From Rhodospirillaceae bacterium (lineage in GTDB: Bacteria > Pseudomonadota > Alphaproteobacteria > Thalassobaculales > Thalassobaculaceae), in NCBI GenBank assembly GCA_002730675.1, contig PCAV01000137.1, positions 1 through 18,144 of the forward strand: a DNA stretch of 18,144 nt, read 5' to 3'. Both the position numbers and the translations under genes were made by a program. Of the stretch, positions 6,612 to 14,748 are shown piece after piece. How positions within the stretch are numbered: position 1 is the first letter of the stretch; the number at the start of each line of letters is the position of its first letter. The notes beneath the pieces are model-generated. The model was given only the letters and a program-made list of their open reading frames with translations. It had not been told where the DNA came from and did not search any database.

Positions 6612-8699
6612 CTAGTTATCCGGTATCTCTATTATAATATTACCCATATTATCCAATTTCGCCTTACAATCCGGCGGAACAATACAAGTACCTTCATAAT
6701 CCTCTATGATCAAAGGTCCTTCTATAGCGTTGTTCGCTAATCCATTTCGGGAAACTACTCTAGACGTTACCAAACCTAGATCTGGTCCAAAATACGCCTT
6801 CCTGCCGCACTCTTTACACTTAGAAACTTTCGTTGCATGGTTTAATTCTGGCATTGAGGAACTTTTTACTCCCACCAATCTTAAATTGACCAACTCGATC
6901 GGAAATTCGCCAGAAAACGCATGTCCATATCTTGTTAAATGTTTTTCTTCAAAAGACGAAGCAAGGTTCGTGAGCTCTTCCTCGTTAAGAAAGCTATTTT
7001 GAAAAGGAATGTTTAATTCATAAGCTTGGCCTTGGAATCGAAGGTCAGCAAACTTTTTGAACGTAATTTTCTCGGCATCTCCGCCAATAGTTTTCGTTAT
7101 TTTTTTTTGCATCTGCAAAAAAAGTTGTTCTGCTGCTTGAAGGGGCACCTCCGCTAATAAAGAGAGAAAAGGCGCTGTCTCACTTGCTTCAAGGTTACTA
7201 TATAAAAGCCCAAGCGCACTGAAAACGCCGCCGGCTTTTGGCACCAAAACCTTTTTTATTTTGAGTGACTTTGCTAATTCTACTGCATGCAAACCACCCG
7301 CACCGCCGAATGCAAACAAAATGAAATCTCTCGGGTCTCTTCCTTTATAAGTTGTCACTGCTCGGACAGCTCTCATCATGGCGGCGTTAGCAACAGAATA
7401 GATGCCATATGCCGTTTCCAACAAACCCAATCGCATCGGTTCAGCAATTTCCTTTTTGATTGCGAACTCTGATATTGTTTTATCAATCAATACTGTTCCT
7501 GCAGCGAGACCTTTTGGATTTAGGTATCCTAATACCAAATTAGCATCCGTCACAGTAGGTCTTTCGCCACCCAGGCCATAACAAGCTGGACCGGGTAAAG
7601 CCCCAGCACTCTGAGGTCCAATCTTAAGAGAACCTACTCCATCAAGCCAAGCTATACTCCCGCCACCAGCTCCAACTTCCGCAATATCAATCACAGGTAA
7701 TTTAAGCGCATAACCACCTTTGCCAACTAATGCGCTGGACGAGGACATTCCACCTCCTACTTCATATTCGTCAGCAAGAGTGTATGTACCTCCCTCGATT
7801 ATAGATGCCTTGGCAGTAGTGCCTCCCATATCTAAGGTGATCACGTTGTCAAAGCCGGATCTTTTTGCGATATATTCAGCGCCCACGACCCCTGCTGCGG
7901 GCCCGCATTCAACAATATGAGCCGGTTTTTGGAGACAAGAATCTGCATCCAAAACACCCCCACTAGACTGCATAACCGTCAGCCTATTAGTCACATTGGA
8001 TGACTTAAGCTTTTGTATTAAAGCAGAGAGATATCTGCTAACAGGCGGTCCTACATAGGAATTAATCACTGTGGTGCTCGTCCGCTCATATTCCCTTTTC
8101 TGCGGTAGAATTTGTGATGATATCGACACAAAACATTCCGGGAATTCTTTTTTGATGATTGTCTCAACCATTTCTTCGTGAGTAGGATTTACAAAGGAAT
8201 GCAGAAAACAAATTGCTATTGCCTCTATATCCTCTTTTTTTAGTTTTTCAATAACCTCATTTAATTGATGAAGATCCAATTTCCGAATCACTCTACCATT
8301 CGCGTCAAGACGTTCATCGACCTCAAATCTTAGGTTTCTAGGAACCAATGGAGATGGCTTTTCGTAAAGAGGATCATATAATTTGGGAACTCTAACCCTC
8401 TGAATTTCCAAAACATCTCTAAAGCCTTTAGTGGTTATCAAAGCTGTCTTCGCGCCCTTTTGCTCCAAAATAGCATTTGTAGCAACCGTGCAACCATGTA
8501 AAACCTCGTCAATTTCTGATAGTTTTATCGAATGTTTTCGAAATAGTGCATCTATACCCGTGGAAACAGCATCAGCAAAATTTGGAGGGGTAGAGGGTAA
8601 CTTCCAAGTGAGCAACTCGCCATCCTCGGTCACAGCAGCAATATCGGTGAATGTGCCTCCAATATCGGCAGCTACGCGTTTTACAACTTTATAACTCAT
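6612..8699 (-). CDS. hyuA: Hydantoinase A / oxoprolinase family ATPase (HyuA)
   Basis: A 695-residue ASKHA-fold ATPase subunit that uses ATP to activate a ring amide (hydantoin, 5-oxoproline or relative) for opening by the HyuAB pair. The N-terminal phosphate-1 motif is DIGGTFTD (12-19), with HGCTVATNAILE (68-79) next. The phosphate-2 motif is LDMGGTTAKAS (289-299), and GAGGGSIAW and PGPACYG follow. The adenosine motif is FAFGGAGGLHA (462-472). A C-terminal CKEC pair (628-631) is unusual to my eye and could bind metal, though this is only a guess. The length is normal for the stand-alone form, unlike the fused eukaryotic oxoprolinase of about 1,280 residues. It is first of the four-gene set and probably has its own promoter in the 82-bp gap before it. 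Confidence 0.93.
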   Translation of the reverse strand: MSYKVVKRVAADIGGTFTDIAAVTEDGELLTWKLPSTPPNFADAVSTGIDALFRKHSIKLSEIDEVLHGCTVATNAILEQKGAKTALITTKGFRDVLEIQRVRVPKLYDPLYEKPSPLVPRNLRFEVDERLDANGRVIRKLDLHQLNEVIEKLKKEDIEAIAICFLHSFVNPTHEEMVETIIKKEFPECFVSISSQILPQKREYERTSTTVINSYVGPPVSRYLSALIQKLKSSNVTNRLTVMQSSGGVLDADSCLQKPAHIVECGPAAGVVGAEYIAKRSGFDNVITLDMGGTTAKASIIEGGTYTLADEYEVGGGMSSSSALVGKGGYALKLPVIDIAEVGAGGGSIAWLDGVGSLKIGPQSAGALPGPACYGLGGERPTVTDANLVLGYLNPKGLAAGTVLIDKTISEFAIKKEIAEPMRLGLLETAYGIYSVANAAMMRAVRAVTTYKGRDPRDFILFAFGGAGGLHAVELAKSLKIKKVLVPKAGGVFSALGLLYSNLEASETAPFLSLLAEVPLQAAEQLFLQMQKKITKTIGGDAEKITFKKFADLRFQGQAYELNIPFQNSFLNEEELTNLASSFEEKHLTRYGHAFSGEFPIELVNLRLVGVKSSSMPELNHATKVSKCKECGRKAYFGPDLGLVTSRVVSRNGLANNAIEGPLIIEDYEGTCIVPPDCKAKLDNMGNIIIEIPDN

Positions 8700-8725
8700 C
8701 TTTATTTTCTCAGATAAAATCTAAA

Positions 8726-8753
8726 AGCTTAGTGCTACACCATCCGTTGACAA
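8726..8753 (-). promoter_or_regulatory. Weak candidate promoter for the hyuA operon
   Basis: On the minus strand TTGTCA (8753-8748), a 16-base spacer and TAAGCT (8731-8726) form a partial sigma-70 promoter. It lies in the 82-bp gap between the DUF192 gene and hyuA. A small palindrome, AGATAAAATCT (8712-8722), lies between it and the hyuA ATG and could be an operator. Both are low-certainty readings. Confidence 0.25.
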
Positions 8754-8781
8754 AGGGTTAATTATTTTATTTCTAACAAAA

Positions 8782-9234
8782 CTAGGAACCAAATGCTACG
8801 TGTTCTACTCGATCACCGATGCGGATCCCTAACTTTTCTGACGTACCCCCTAATAATTCCAGCACACCTAAAACATTTCCCATAGAAGAAATAATTTCTA
8901 GCGAAAGGGGCCGCGTCTCCTTAACGAGATGAGTGATAAAACCATTCTTATCAAGAAATAACATATCCAAAGGTATAAAAGTATTCTTCATCCACATTCT
9001 GACAACACGTTCGCTTTTATATATGAAAAGCATACCTCTATTTTGGGGTAATTTCTTTCTAAACATTAATCCGAGTGACCTTTCTTGTTCCGTCGTCGCC
9101 AACTCAACCACGAATTCATGTCTTGGAAAACCATCGCGCAAAATACTTATTTTGCTAATATTAAAATCAGCCGCATATGAACATTGATGAAACATCAAAT
9201 ATATTAAAGAAAAAAAAAGGAGACGCTTTTTCAT
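8782..9234 (-). CDS. DUF192 family protein, exported
   Basis: A 150-residue protein with a Sec signal peptide: MKKR, then a hydrophobic core to about residue 16, and a probable cleavage after SYA (residue 21). The mature part is a DUF192 domain with its hallmark blocks ERSLGLMFRKKLPQNRGMLF (51-70) and MWMKNTFIPLDMLFLD (80-95). There is no lipobox at the Cys, so it should be periplasmic rather than a lipoprotein. DUF192 has no established biochemical function that I can state. The ATG overlaps the TGA of the upstream deacetylase-family gene by 4 bp (ATGA), which suggests translational coupling. It is the last gene of the lipA-side cluster before the 82-bp gap to hyuA. Confidence 0.9.
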   Translation of the reverse strand: MKKRLLFFSLIYLMFHQCSYAADFNISKISILRDGFPRHEFVVELATTEQERSLGLMFRKKLPQNRGMLFIYKSERVVRMWMKNTFIPLDMLFLDKNGFITHLVKETRPLSLEIISSMGNVLGVLELLGGTSEKLGIRIGDRVEHVAFGS

Positions 9235-10385
9235 CTTCTGATCTCGCGTATAATCTCGTTAATCTCAGGTCTTACAAAACCGAAATTAGGGCTATCCATC
9301 AGATTAGCACTCCAGTGATAGGGCACGTTACGACCCTTTGAATGCTTCCATTCCAAGCTACGCAATATACCCATCGCCGCCAATGGGAGTTCAACATCTA
9401 GATTTTGTCTATTAAGAAGTCCCCAAACGCCAGTCCAAGCTCTTACCGTGGCCCATGGGTTATAGCCTCCTCCGCCGAGAACTAAAATTCGACGCGACAA
9501 CTTAATTAAGTCCTCAACGGCATCCCACAAAGCTAGGTTTGACAAGCTTAATTGACTTTGAGGATCGTCTAATAAGGCGTCAGCACCTGACTGAATAACT
9601 AATGCATCTGGTTCAAATTCTTCTCCAAGCGGGATCACGCCCTCAGATATCAATGTACGCATTTCATTGTCATTCAACTCTTTTGGAACAGGAAGGTTTC
9701 TAGTATTCCCTAGACCTCTCTCTGAAATTTTTCCTGTGTACGGCCAACGGTTTTTTTCGTGTATAGAGATAGTAAAGACCCTATCATCATGTTGAAAAGC
9801 TTCCTGTACCCCGTCTCCATGATGCGCATCTAAGTCAACATAAAGAACTTTTTTTAATCCATTATCTAACATAGAGAGGATACCCAAAACTGGGTCATTA
9901 AAAATACAGAAACCGGACGCTTGATTCTTTTTCGCGTGGTGGTTACCACCAGCCGGGGAAAAAATGATACCTTCCTCGTTATCGGCAAGCAACCGACCCG
10001 CTAGTATGCTTGCGCCGGCAGTGGTAGCTGGACGGGTAAAAATTTTCGGAAAGTAGGAATTTCCGTTTCTACCTAGATTAAAACGTCTACCTAAAGTGCC
10101 CGGGATGCATCTATTGTTTTCAGCTGATAATACTGTCTCAACGTAATCTATATTATGGTACCTCGCCAGCATTTCTACCGAAGCTACAGAACTTTCCTTA
10201 TACTGACTTTCATGAAGCCAATTTAGACTCTGCGCTAAACCTATCACTGGCATGATTCTGTTAAGGGCGAGGGGATGAGATTGATCAAACGGTAGAAGTT
10301 GATAAATCTTGTTAGAGACCAAAATCGGTGAGTGACTTGTCAAATGATCAGAACATGAGCACGTATTGCACGTTTCATTAAACAA
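9231..10385 (-). CDS. Histone deacetylase family protein (AcuC/class I-II-like zinc deacylase)
   Basis: A 384-residue member of the zinc-dependent arginase/deacetylase superfamily that removes acyl groups from lysine side chains or small amines. The catalytic His pair is in AGGNHHA (145-151). Zinc ligands are Asp186 and His188 in DLDAHHGDG (184-192) and Asp269 in SGADALLDDP. The transition-state Tyr is Tyr308 in GGGGYNP. All catalytic residues are present, so it should be active. The start is TTG 10385: the frame upstream closes at a TGA eight codons back with no ATG or GTG, and the next Met (44) would cut into the fold. The N-terminus holds Cys6, Cys9, Cys11 and His14, an unusual metal-ligand-like cluster. 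It begins 5 bp after the ratA-like gene and overlaps DUF192 by 4 bp. Substrate unknown; AcuC-like action on acetyl-CoA synthetase is one precedent. Confidence 0.9.
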   Translation of the reverse strand: MFNETCNTCSCSDHLTSHSPILVSNKIYQLLPFDQSHPLALNRIMPVIGLAQSLNWLHESQYKESSVASVEMLARYHNIDYVETVLSAENNRCIPGTLGRRFNLGRNGNSYFPKIFTRPATTAGASILAGRLLADNEEGIIFSPAGGNHHAKKNQASGFCIFNDPVLGILSMLDNGLKKVLYVDLDAHHGDGVQEAFQHDDRVFTISIHEKNRWPYTGKISERGLGNTRNLPVPKELNDNEMRTLISEGVIPLGEEFEPDALVIQSGADALLDDPQSQLSLSNLALWDAVEDLIKLSRRILVLGGGGYNPWATVRAWTGVWGLLNRQNLDVELPLAAMGILRSLEWKHSKGRNVPYHWSANLMDSPNFGFVRPEINEIIREIRR

Positions 10386-10390
10386 GTGCT

Positions 10391-10864
10391 TTAAGCCTTG
10401 ATTTTTTCATTAAGAACTATCGGTTGAGTTGAGTCGCCATATAAAAAGTAAGCCCTTTTTTCAAAAGCCCCAACCATTCTTAAGACTACTTCATTCAACA
10501 ACACACTGACTAATTTTTGAAGAACCGTAGATCGAAATTCAAATTCGACCGAAAAATCGATGAGGCAGCCTTCCGGCGCCGGTTTAAATTGCCATTGGTT
10601 TCTAAGAAAGTTAAAGGGACCATCTGCGAACTCGGTCCTTATAATAACATTTTGACGATCAAGGCTTACCCGAGAAGTGAACCTTTCCCGTAATAACTTA
10701 TAACCAATCATCAAATCCGCAACAATTAGTTCGCCTTCAATTGACCTAATTCTGGCGCCAACACACCAAGGCAGAAATTTTGGATAACTCTGTACGTCAG
10801 CCACCATCTCGAATAATTGTTCAGGTGTGAAAGGTACAACCTTTTGCTCAGAATGCTCTGTCAT
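10391..10864 (-). CDS. START-domain (SRPBCC) protein, COQ10 / RatA family
   Basis: A 157-residue polyketide-cyclase/START-like protein. It has the N-terminal pattern of the COQ10/RatA family, with FEMVADVQSYPKFLPWC (13-29), then a predicted beta sheet and a long C-terminal helix (about 117-140). Eukaryotic COQ10 binds ubiquinone and supports its use in respiration. E. coli RatA has been described as a ribosome-association toxin, and the alphaproteobacterial form beside lipA is usually annotated as one or the other. The respiratory/PDH setting favours the COQ10 role, as inference only. It lies 17 bp after lipA and 5 bp before the deacetylase-family gene, inside one operon. No signal peptide is present. 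Confidence 0.85.
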   Translation of the reverse strand: MTEHSEQKVVPFTPEQLFEMVADVQSYPKFLPWCVGARIRSIEGELIVADLMIGYKLLRERFTSRVSLDRQNVIIRTEFADGPFNFLRNQWQFKPAPEGCLIDFSVEFEFRSTVLQKLVSVLLNEVVLRMVGAFEKRAYFLYGDSTQPIVLNEKIKA

Positions 10865-10881
10865 ATAGTAACGTCGCTAAC

Positions 10882-11889
10882 CTAACCGGCAGGAACTTCT
10901 ATATCGCGTAAAGCATAGCCAGACTTCTCTTTGATACTTAAAGATCTATTCCGTGCATTACGCAGCGCCTTGAAATCTTCTCCAGCATGATAGGAGGATC
11001 GTGTTAAAGGAGAGGCTGAAACCATTAAAAACCCCTTACCGTACGCTCTCTTCTCTATTTCATTGAACTCTTGGGGCTCTACAAACCTATCCAGCGGGTG
11101 ATGTTTTACAGTGGGTTGCAAGTATTGTCCGATGGTGAGAAAATCAATTTCTGCAGAGCGCATGTCATCCATTACCTGGTAAACCTCCTCTAAACTTTCT
11201 CCTAAACCGACCATCAATCCCGATTTAGTAAACATAGTTGGGTCCAGTTCTTTTACTTTTTGAAGTAATTTGAGTGAATGAAAATAACGAGAACCAGGGC
11301 GGACAGTCGGGTATAACCGTGGCACCGTTTCTAAGTTATGATTGAAAACATCTGGTTTAGCTTCCACTACCTTTTCTAAAGCGCCATCTTTTCTCAAAAA
11401 GTCTGGCGTTAGGATTTCAATTGTAGTTGCAGGAGACAGAAATCTAATCGCTTTGATTGTAGCGGCAAAATGGGTTGCTCCCCCATCAGCCAAATCATCC
11501 CTATCGACGGATGTGATTACGATGTGTTCTAAACCTAAACGCACAACGGCTTTCGCAACATTCTCTGGTTCAAAAAAGTCGACGGCGCTTGGGCGTCCTG
11601 TAGCTACGTTGCAAAAAGCGCAGGCCCTAGTACAAATTGAGCCCAATATCATCATCGTAGCATGTTTTTTAGACCAACATTCACCGATATTTGGACATGC
11701 TGCTTCTTCACATACGGTTGTAAGTTCCAGTTCCTGCATCAGTGAGCGCGTTTCATGATAAGCGCTTGAATTTGGGGCTTTAACCCTAATCCAATTGGGT
11801 TTTCTCTTAATTGGATTTATTGGGTTTTTCACCTTCTCAGGGTGCCGAAGTTGCTTACGCAGTTCTAAGTCTATTAATTTATTGACCAT
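10882..11889 (-). CDS. lipA: Lipoyl synthase LipA (radical SAM)
   Basis: Inserts two sulfur atoms into octanoyl groups on lipoyl domains, using S-adenosylmethionine and two [4Fe-4S] clusters. The auxiliary-cluster cysteines are Cys60, Cys65 and Cys71 ([12 protein letters not shown]). The radical-SAM cysteines are Cys86, Cys90 and Cys93 (CTRACAFC). The C-terminal [10 protein letters not shown] (from 297) holds the Ser that ligates the auxiliary cluster and is later lost during sulfur donation. Length (335 aa) is normal. The ATG has GGAG 6 bases upstream. It lies 87 bp after lpd and 17 bp before the ratA-like gene. Its targets include the lipoyl lysines of PdhB and PdhC encoded just upstream. 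No lipB or lplA is visible in the window. Confidence 0.97.
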   Translation of the reverse strand: MVNKLIDLELRKQLRHPEKVKNPINPIKRKPNWIRVKAPNSSAYHETRSLMQELELTTVCEEAACPNIGECWSKKHATMMILGSICTRACAFCNVATGRPSAVDFFEPENVAKAVVRLGLEHIVITSVDRDDLADGGATHFAATIKAIRFLSPATTIEILTPDFLRKDGALEKVVEAKPDVFNHNLETVPRLYPTVRPGSRYFHSLKLLQKVKELDPTMFTKSGLMVGLGESLEEVYQVMDDMRSAEIDFLTIGQYLQPTVKHHPLDRFVEPQEFNEIEKRAYGKGFLMVSASPLTRSSYHAGEDFKALRNARNRSLSIKEKSGYALRDIEVPAG

Positions 11890-11976
11890 AAGTACTCCGT
11901 TCGTGGCGCTTTATCACAAGATCTGAAACAATTTATCTTATGCATGGTGTGGACCGAAATCATACTATACAGAGAT

Positions 11977-13389
11977 CTATATATGTATTGCTCTATCGAA
12001 TGCATCAAGAACAGATTCATGCATCATCTCTGATAAAGTAGGATGTGGAAATACTGTATTCAAGAGTTCGCTTTCCGTTGTTTCTAAGGTTCTAGCGACA
12101 GTGTATCCTTGTATCATTTCTGTAACTTCAGCCCCAATCATATGAGCTCCTAGTAATTCCCCAGTTTTAGCGTCAAAAACAGTTTTGACGAAACCATCCG
12201 TTTCACCAAGAGCGATTGCCTTACCGTTACCAACGAACGGAAAGTGTCCAACACGGACCTTATAGCCCGCATCCTCTGCCAATTTCTGCGTCAAACCAAC
12301 GCTGGCAACTTGAGGACGCGAATAAGTACAACCAGGAATATTTGAGGTATCCAGCGGGTGCACATTTTCTATTCCTGCGATACGTTCGGCACAAATTACA
12401 CCCTCATGACTAGCCTTGTGTGCCAACCACGGAGCACCGACTAAATCTCCAATAGCATATAACCCCGGTTCTTTTGTAGCTCCCCACTTATCAACAACAA
12501 GCTGTCCATTTGAAACTTCCGCCGCAGTATTCTCTAACCCAAGGTTTTCTGTATTCCCAGTAATACCGACGGCCATAATTACCTTTTCCACGCTAACCTC
12601 TTCTGAACCCGCCGCTGTTTCAATTTGCACGCTAATTTTAGCTTTTGACTTCTTTAATGATTTAACCATCGATGACGTTTTAATTTTTATTCCTTGCTTT
12701 ACAAATGACTTGCATGCAAATTTCGATATATCGATATCCTCTGCTGGTAAGATCCGGTCGAGAACTTCCACAACTGTTACATCCACCCCAAGATCATTAT
12801 AAAAACTAGCAAATTCGATCCCAATAGCTCCCGAACCAATTACAAGAATAGACTTCGGAAGAGTATTTGGAACCATAGCTTCTTTGTATGTCCAGATATC
12901 TTCTCGATCAGGAACTATATTAGGAAGCGACTTAGCTCGGGCGCCAGTAGCCATAATCACATTTGTCGATTTTAAGTTAAAATATGTTTTATCTTCCTGA
13001 AGAACTTCGATGTTAAATTCACCACCGGATTTCTTTTTTAGGGAAGCTGATCCCATTATGACCGTAACTTTATTTTTTTTTAGTAAATGTGAGACGCCAG
13101 ATGACAATTGTTTTGCGACGTTCCTGGATCTTTGAACGATTTTTTTTATATCAAAAGAAACGTTATCGGCACTGAAGCCATATGCTTCAAGATTATTGAG
13201 CAAATGACCTACTTCCGCAGATCTTAGTAACGCCTTAGTTGGAATACACCCCCAATTTAAACAAACACCACCGACGCTCTCTCGCTCTACAATAGCAGCG
13301 TTAAGGCCCAGTTGTGACGCTCTAATCGCGGCAACATAACCACCGGGACCTGCGCCTACCACCACTAAGTCATATTTGCTATTAGTCAT
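11977..13389 (-). CDS. lpd: Dihydrolipoyl dehydrogenase (E3)
   Basis: A 470-residue flavoprotein that reoxidises dihydrolipoyl groups on E2 and passes electrons through FAD to NAD+. The FAD-binding GAGPGG is at 12-17 and the redox disulfide at Cys43/Cys48 (GGVCLNWGCIPTK). A second Rossmann motif, GSGAIGIEFA, binds NAD. The FAD contact YAIGDL lies in the C-terminal half. The interface catalytic pair is His449/Glu454 in HPTLSEMMHE. It is 35 bp after pdhC. The position next to PDH E1/E2 suggests the PDH-dedicated E3; a second copy with the 2-oxoglutarate dehydrogenase genes is common in this class of bacteria but is not in the window. Confidence 0.97.
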   Translation of the reverse strand: MTNSKYDLVVVGAGPGGYVAAIRASQLGLNAAIVERESVGGVCLNWGCIPTKALLRSAEVGHLLNNLEAYGFSADNVSFDIKKIVQRSRNVAKQLSSGVSHLLKKNKVTVIMGSASLKKKSGGEFNIEVLQEDKTYFNLKSTNVIMATGARAKSLPNIVPDREDIWTYKEAMVPNTLPKSILVIGSGAIGIEFASFYNDLGVDVTVVEVLDRILPAEDIDISKFACKSFVKQGIKIKTSSMVKSLKKSKAKISVQIETAAGSEEVSVEKVIMAVGITGNTENLGLENTAAEVSNGQLVVDKWGATKEPGLYAIGDLVGAPWLAHKASHEGVICAERIAGIENVHPLDTSNIPGCTYSRPQVASVGLTQKLAEDAGYKVRVGHFPFVGNGKAIALGETDGFVKTVFDAKTGELLGAHMIGAEVTEMIQGYTVARTLETTESELLNTVFPHPTLSEMMHESVLDAFDRAIHI

Positions 13390-13424
13390 AATTAGTCGCT
13401 TGCATGTCTTTTTAATAGTTCATT

Positions 13425-14738
13425 TTACAAAAGCATAGTTAGAGGATCTTCTATTAACCCCTTAAATGTTGAAAGGAAACGCGCGCCTACCGCTCCATCT
13501 ACAACTCGATGGTCAACAGAAAGAGTACAACTCATTAATGTAGCGGCCGTGACCGCGCCATCTTTTATTATTGGACGTTCTTCACCGGCACCAACAGCCA
13601 ATATGGCGCCCTGTGGCGGATTTATAACTGCTGAGAATTCCTTAACACCATACATTCCAAGATTAGATATTGAGAAGGTGCCCCCTTTGTATTCTTCTGG
13701 CATCAGCTTTCCTTCTCGAGCACGATTAGCTAGATCTTTCATTTCACTTGAGATCTGCTGCAAACCCTTTGCACCCGCATTTTTAATTATAGGCGTAATT
13801 AGCCCTCCATCAATTGCAACAGCCACTGATATATCTATCGATTTATATAAAAGTGTCGCGTCTTCAGTCCAAGATGCATTGGCTTCTGGAACTCTTTTTA
13901 AAGCAATCGCAGCCGCTCGGATAATGAGATCATTTATAGATATTTTTGTTCCTTCTACTTTTTCATTCAATTCTTTTCTTACTAGTTTTAAAGCATCAAT
14001 ATTACAATCAACTGTCATATAGAAATGAGGTGCAGTTTGCTTTGATTCAGTCAACCGACTAGCAATAACTTTACGCATTCCACTATTTGGGACCGCGTCA
14101 TAATTTATACTAGACTGCGTATCCGGTCCCTCTATAACCGACTTACTCAAGCTAGCCTTCGAATCCTGACCGTTTGATAACAATTGGTCAATATCGGCCT
14201 TAATAATTCGGCCATTGGGGCCGCTCCCTGCAATCTGAGCCAAATCCAATCCCGCGTGCATTGCCATACGCCGCGCAAGTGGGCTGGCCTTTATGCGATC
14301 ATCGTCCTTTTTTGTCGGTAAGGATGCAGGAAAGTTTCTTGAATTAGTTGCGTTGCCATCGCTAGGGGTTATATCACTTATTATCGATACATCCTTTTCT
14401 AACTCAACCTCAGCCTTTTCCGGAGACACTTTTGAGCTTCTAGAATTATTTGACACAGGACTTTCAAGGTCAACTTTTAAAGATGAGATATCCTCACCCT
14501 CCTCTAGCAGAATTGCTATAGGAGCATTAACTGACACACCTTCAGTTCCAGAAGGAACAAGTATCTTTCCCAATACACCCTCATCCACGGCTTCCACTTC
14601 CATAGTAGCCTTATCTGTCTCTATTTCGGCAAGAACCTCTCCAGATACGACATTATCGCCTTCTTTTTTAAGCCATGCCACTAAGTTGCCCTCAGTCATC
14701 GTAGGCGATAAGGCAGGCATTAGTATTTGAATAGACAT
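13425..14738 (-). CDS. pdhC: Pyruvate dehydrogenase E2, dihydrolipoamide acetyltransferase
   Basis: A 437-residue core subunit of the PDH complex that moves acetyl groups from its lipoyl arm to CoA. Domains in order: one lipoyl domain (1-80, Lys43 in [11 protein letters not shown]); a flexible acidic/Ser-rich linker; the E3/E1-binding domain (about 148-187, [10 protein letters not shown] and [11 protein letters not shown]); a linker; and the catalytic domain (from about 215) ending with DHRVVDG (409-415, His410 and Asp414). The start at ATG 14738 is fixed by GGAG a few bases upstream and by the family start. A reading frame extending to 14861 only overlaps pdhB and is rejected. It begins 10 bp after the pdhB stop. 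Most E2s of this class have one to three lipoyl domains; here there is one, with another on E1 beta. Confidence 0.96.
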   Translation of the reverse strand: MSIQILMPALSPTMTEGNLVAWLKKEGDNVVSGEVLAEIETDKATMEVEAVDEGVLGKILVPSGTEGVSVNAPIAILLEEGEDISSLKVDLESPVSNNSRSSKVSPEKAEVELEKDVSIISDITPSDGNATNSRNFPASLPTKKDDDRIKASPLARRMAMHAGLDLAQIAGSGPNGRIIKADIDQLLSNGQDSKASLSKSVIEGPDTQSSINYDAVPNSGMRKVIASRLTESKQTAPHFYMTVDCNIDALKLVRKELNEKVEGTKISINDLIIRAAAIALKRVPEANASWTEDATLLYKSIDISVAVAIDGGLITPIIKNAGAKGLQQISSEMKDLANRAREGKLMPEEYKGGTFSISNLGMYGVKEFSAVINPPQGAILAVGAGEERPIIKDGAVTAATLMSCTLSVDHRVVDGAVGARFLSTFKGLIEDPLTMLL

Positions 14739-14748
14739 AATGAACTCC

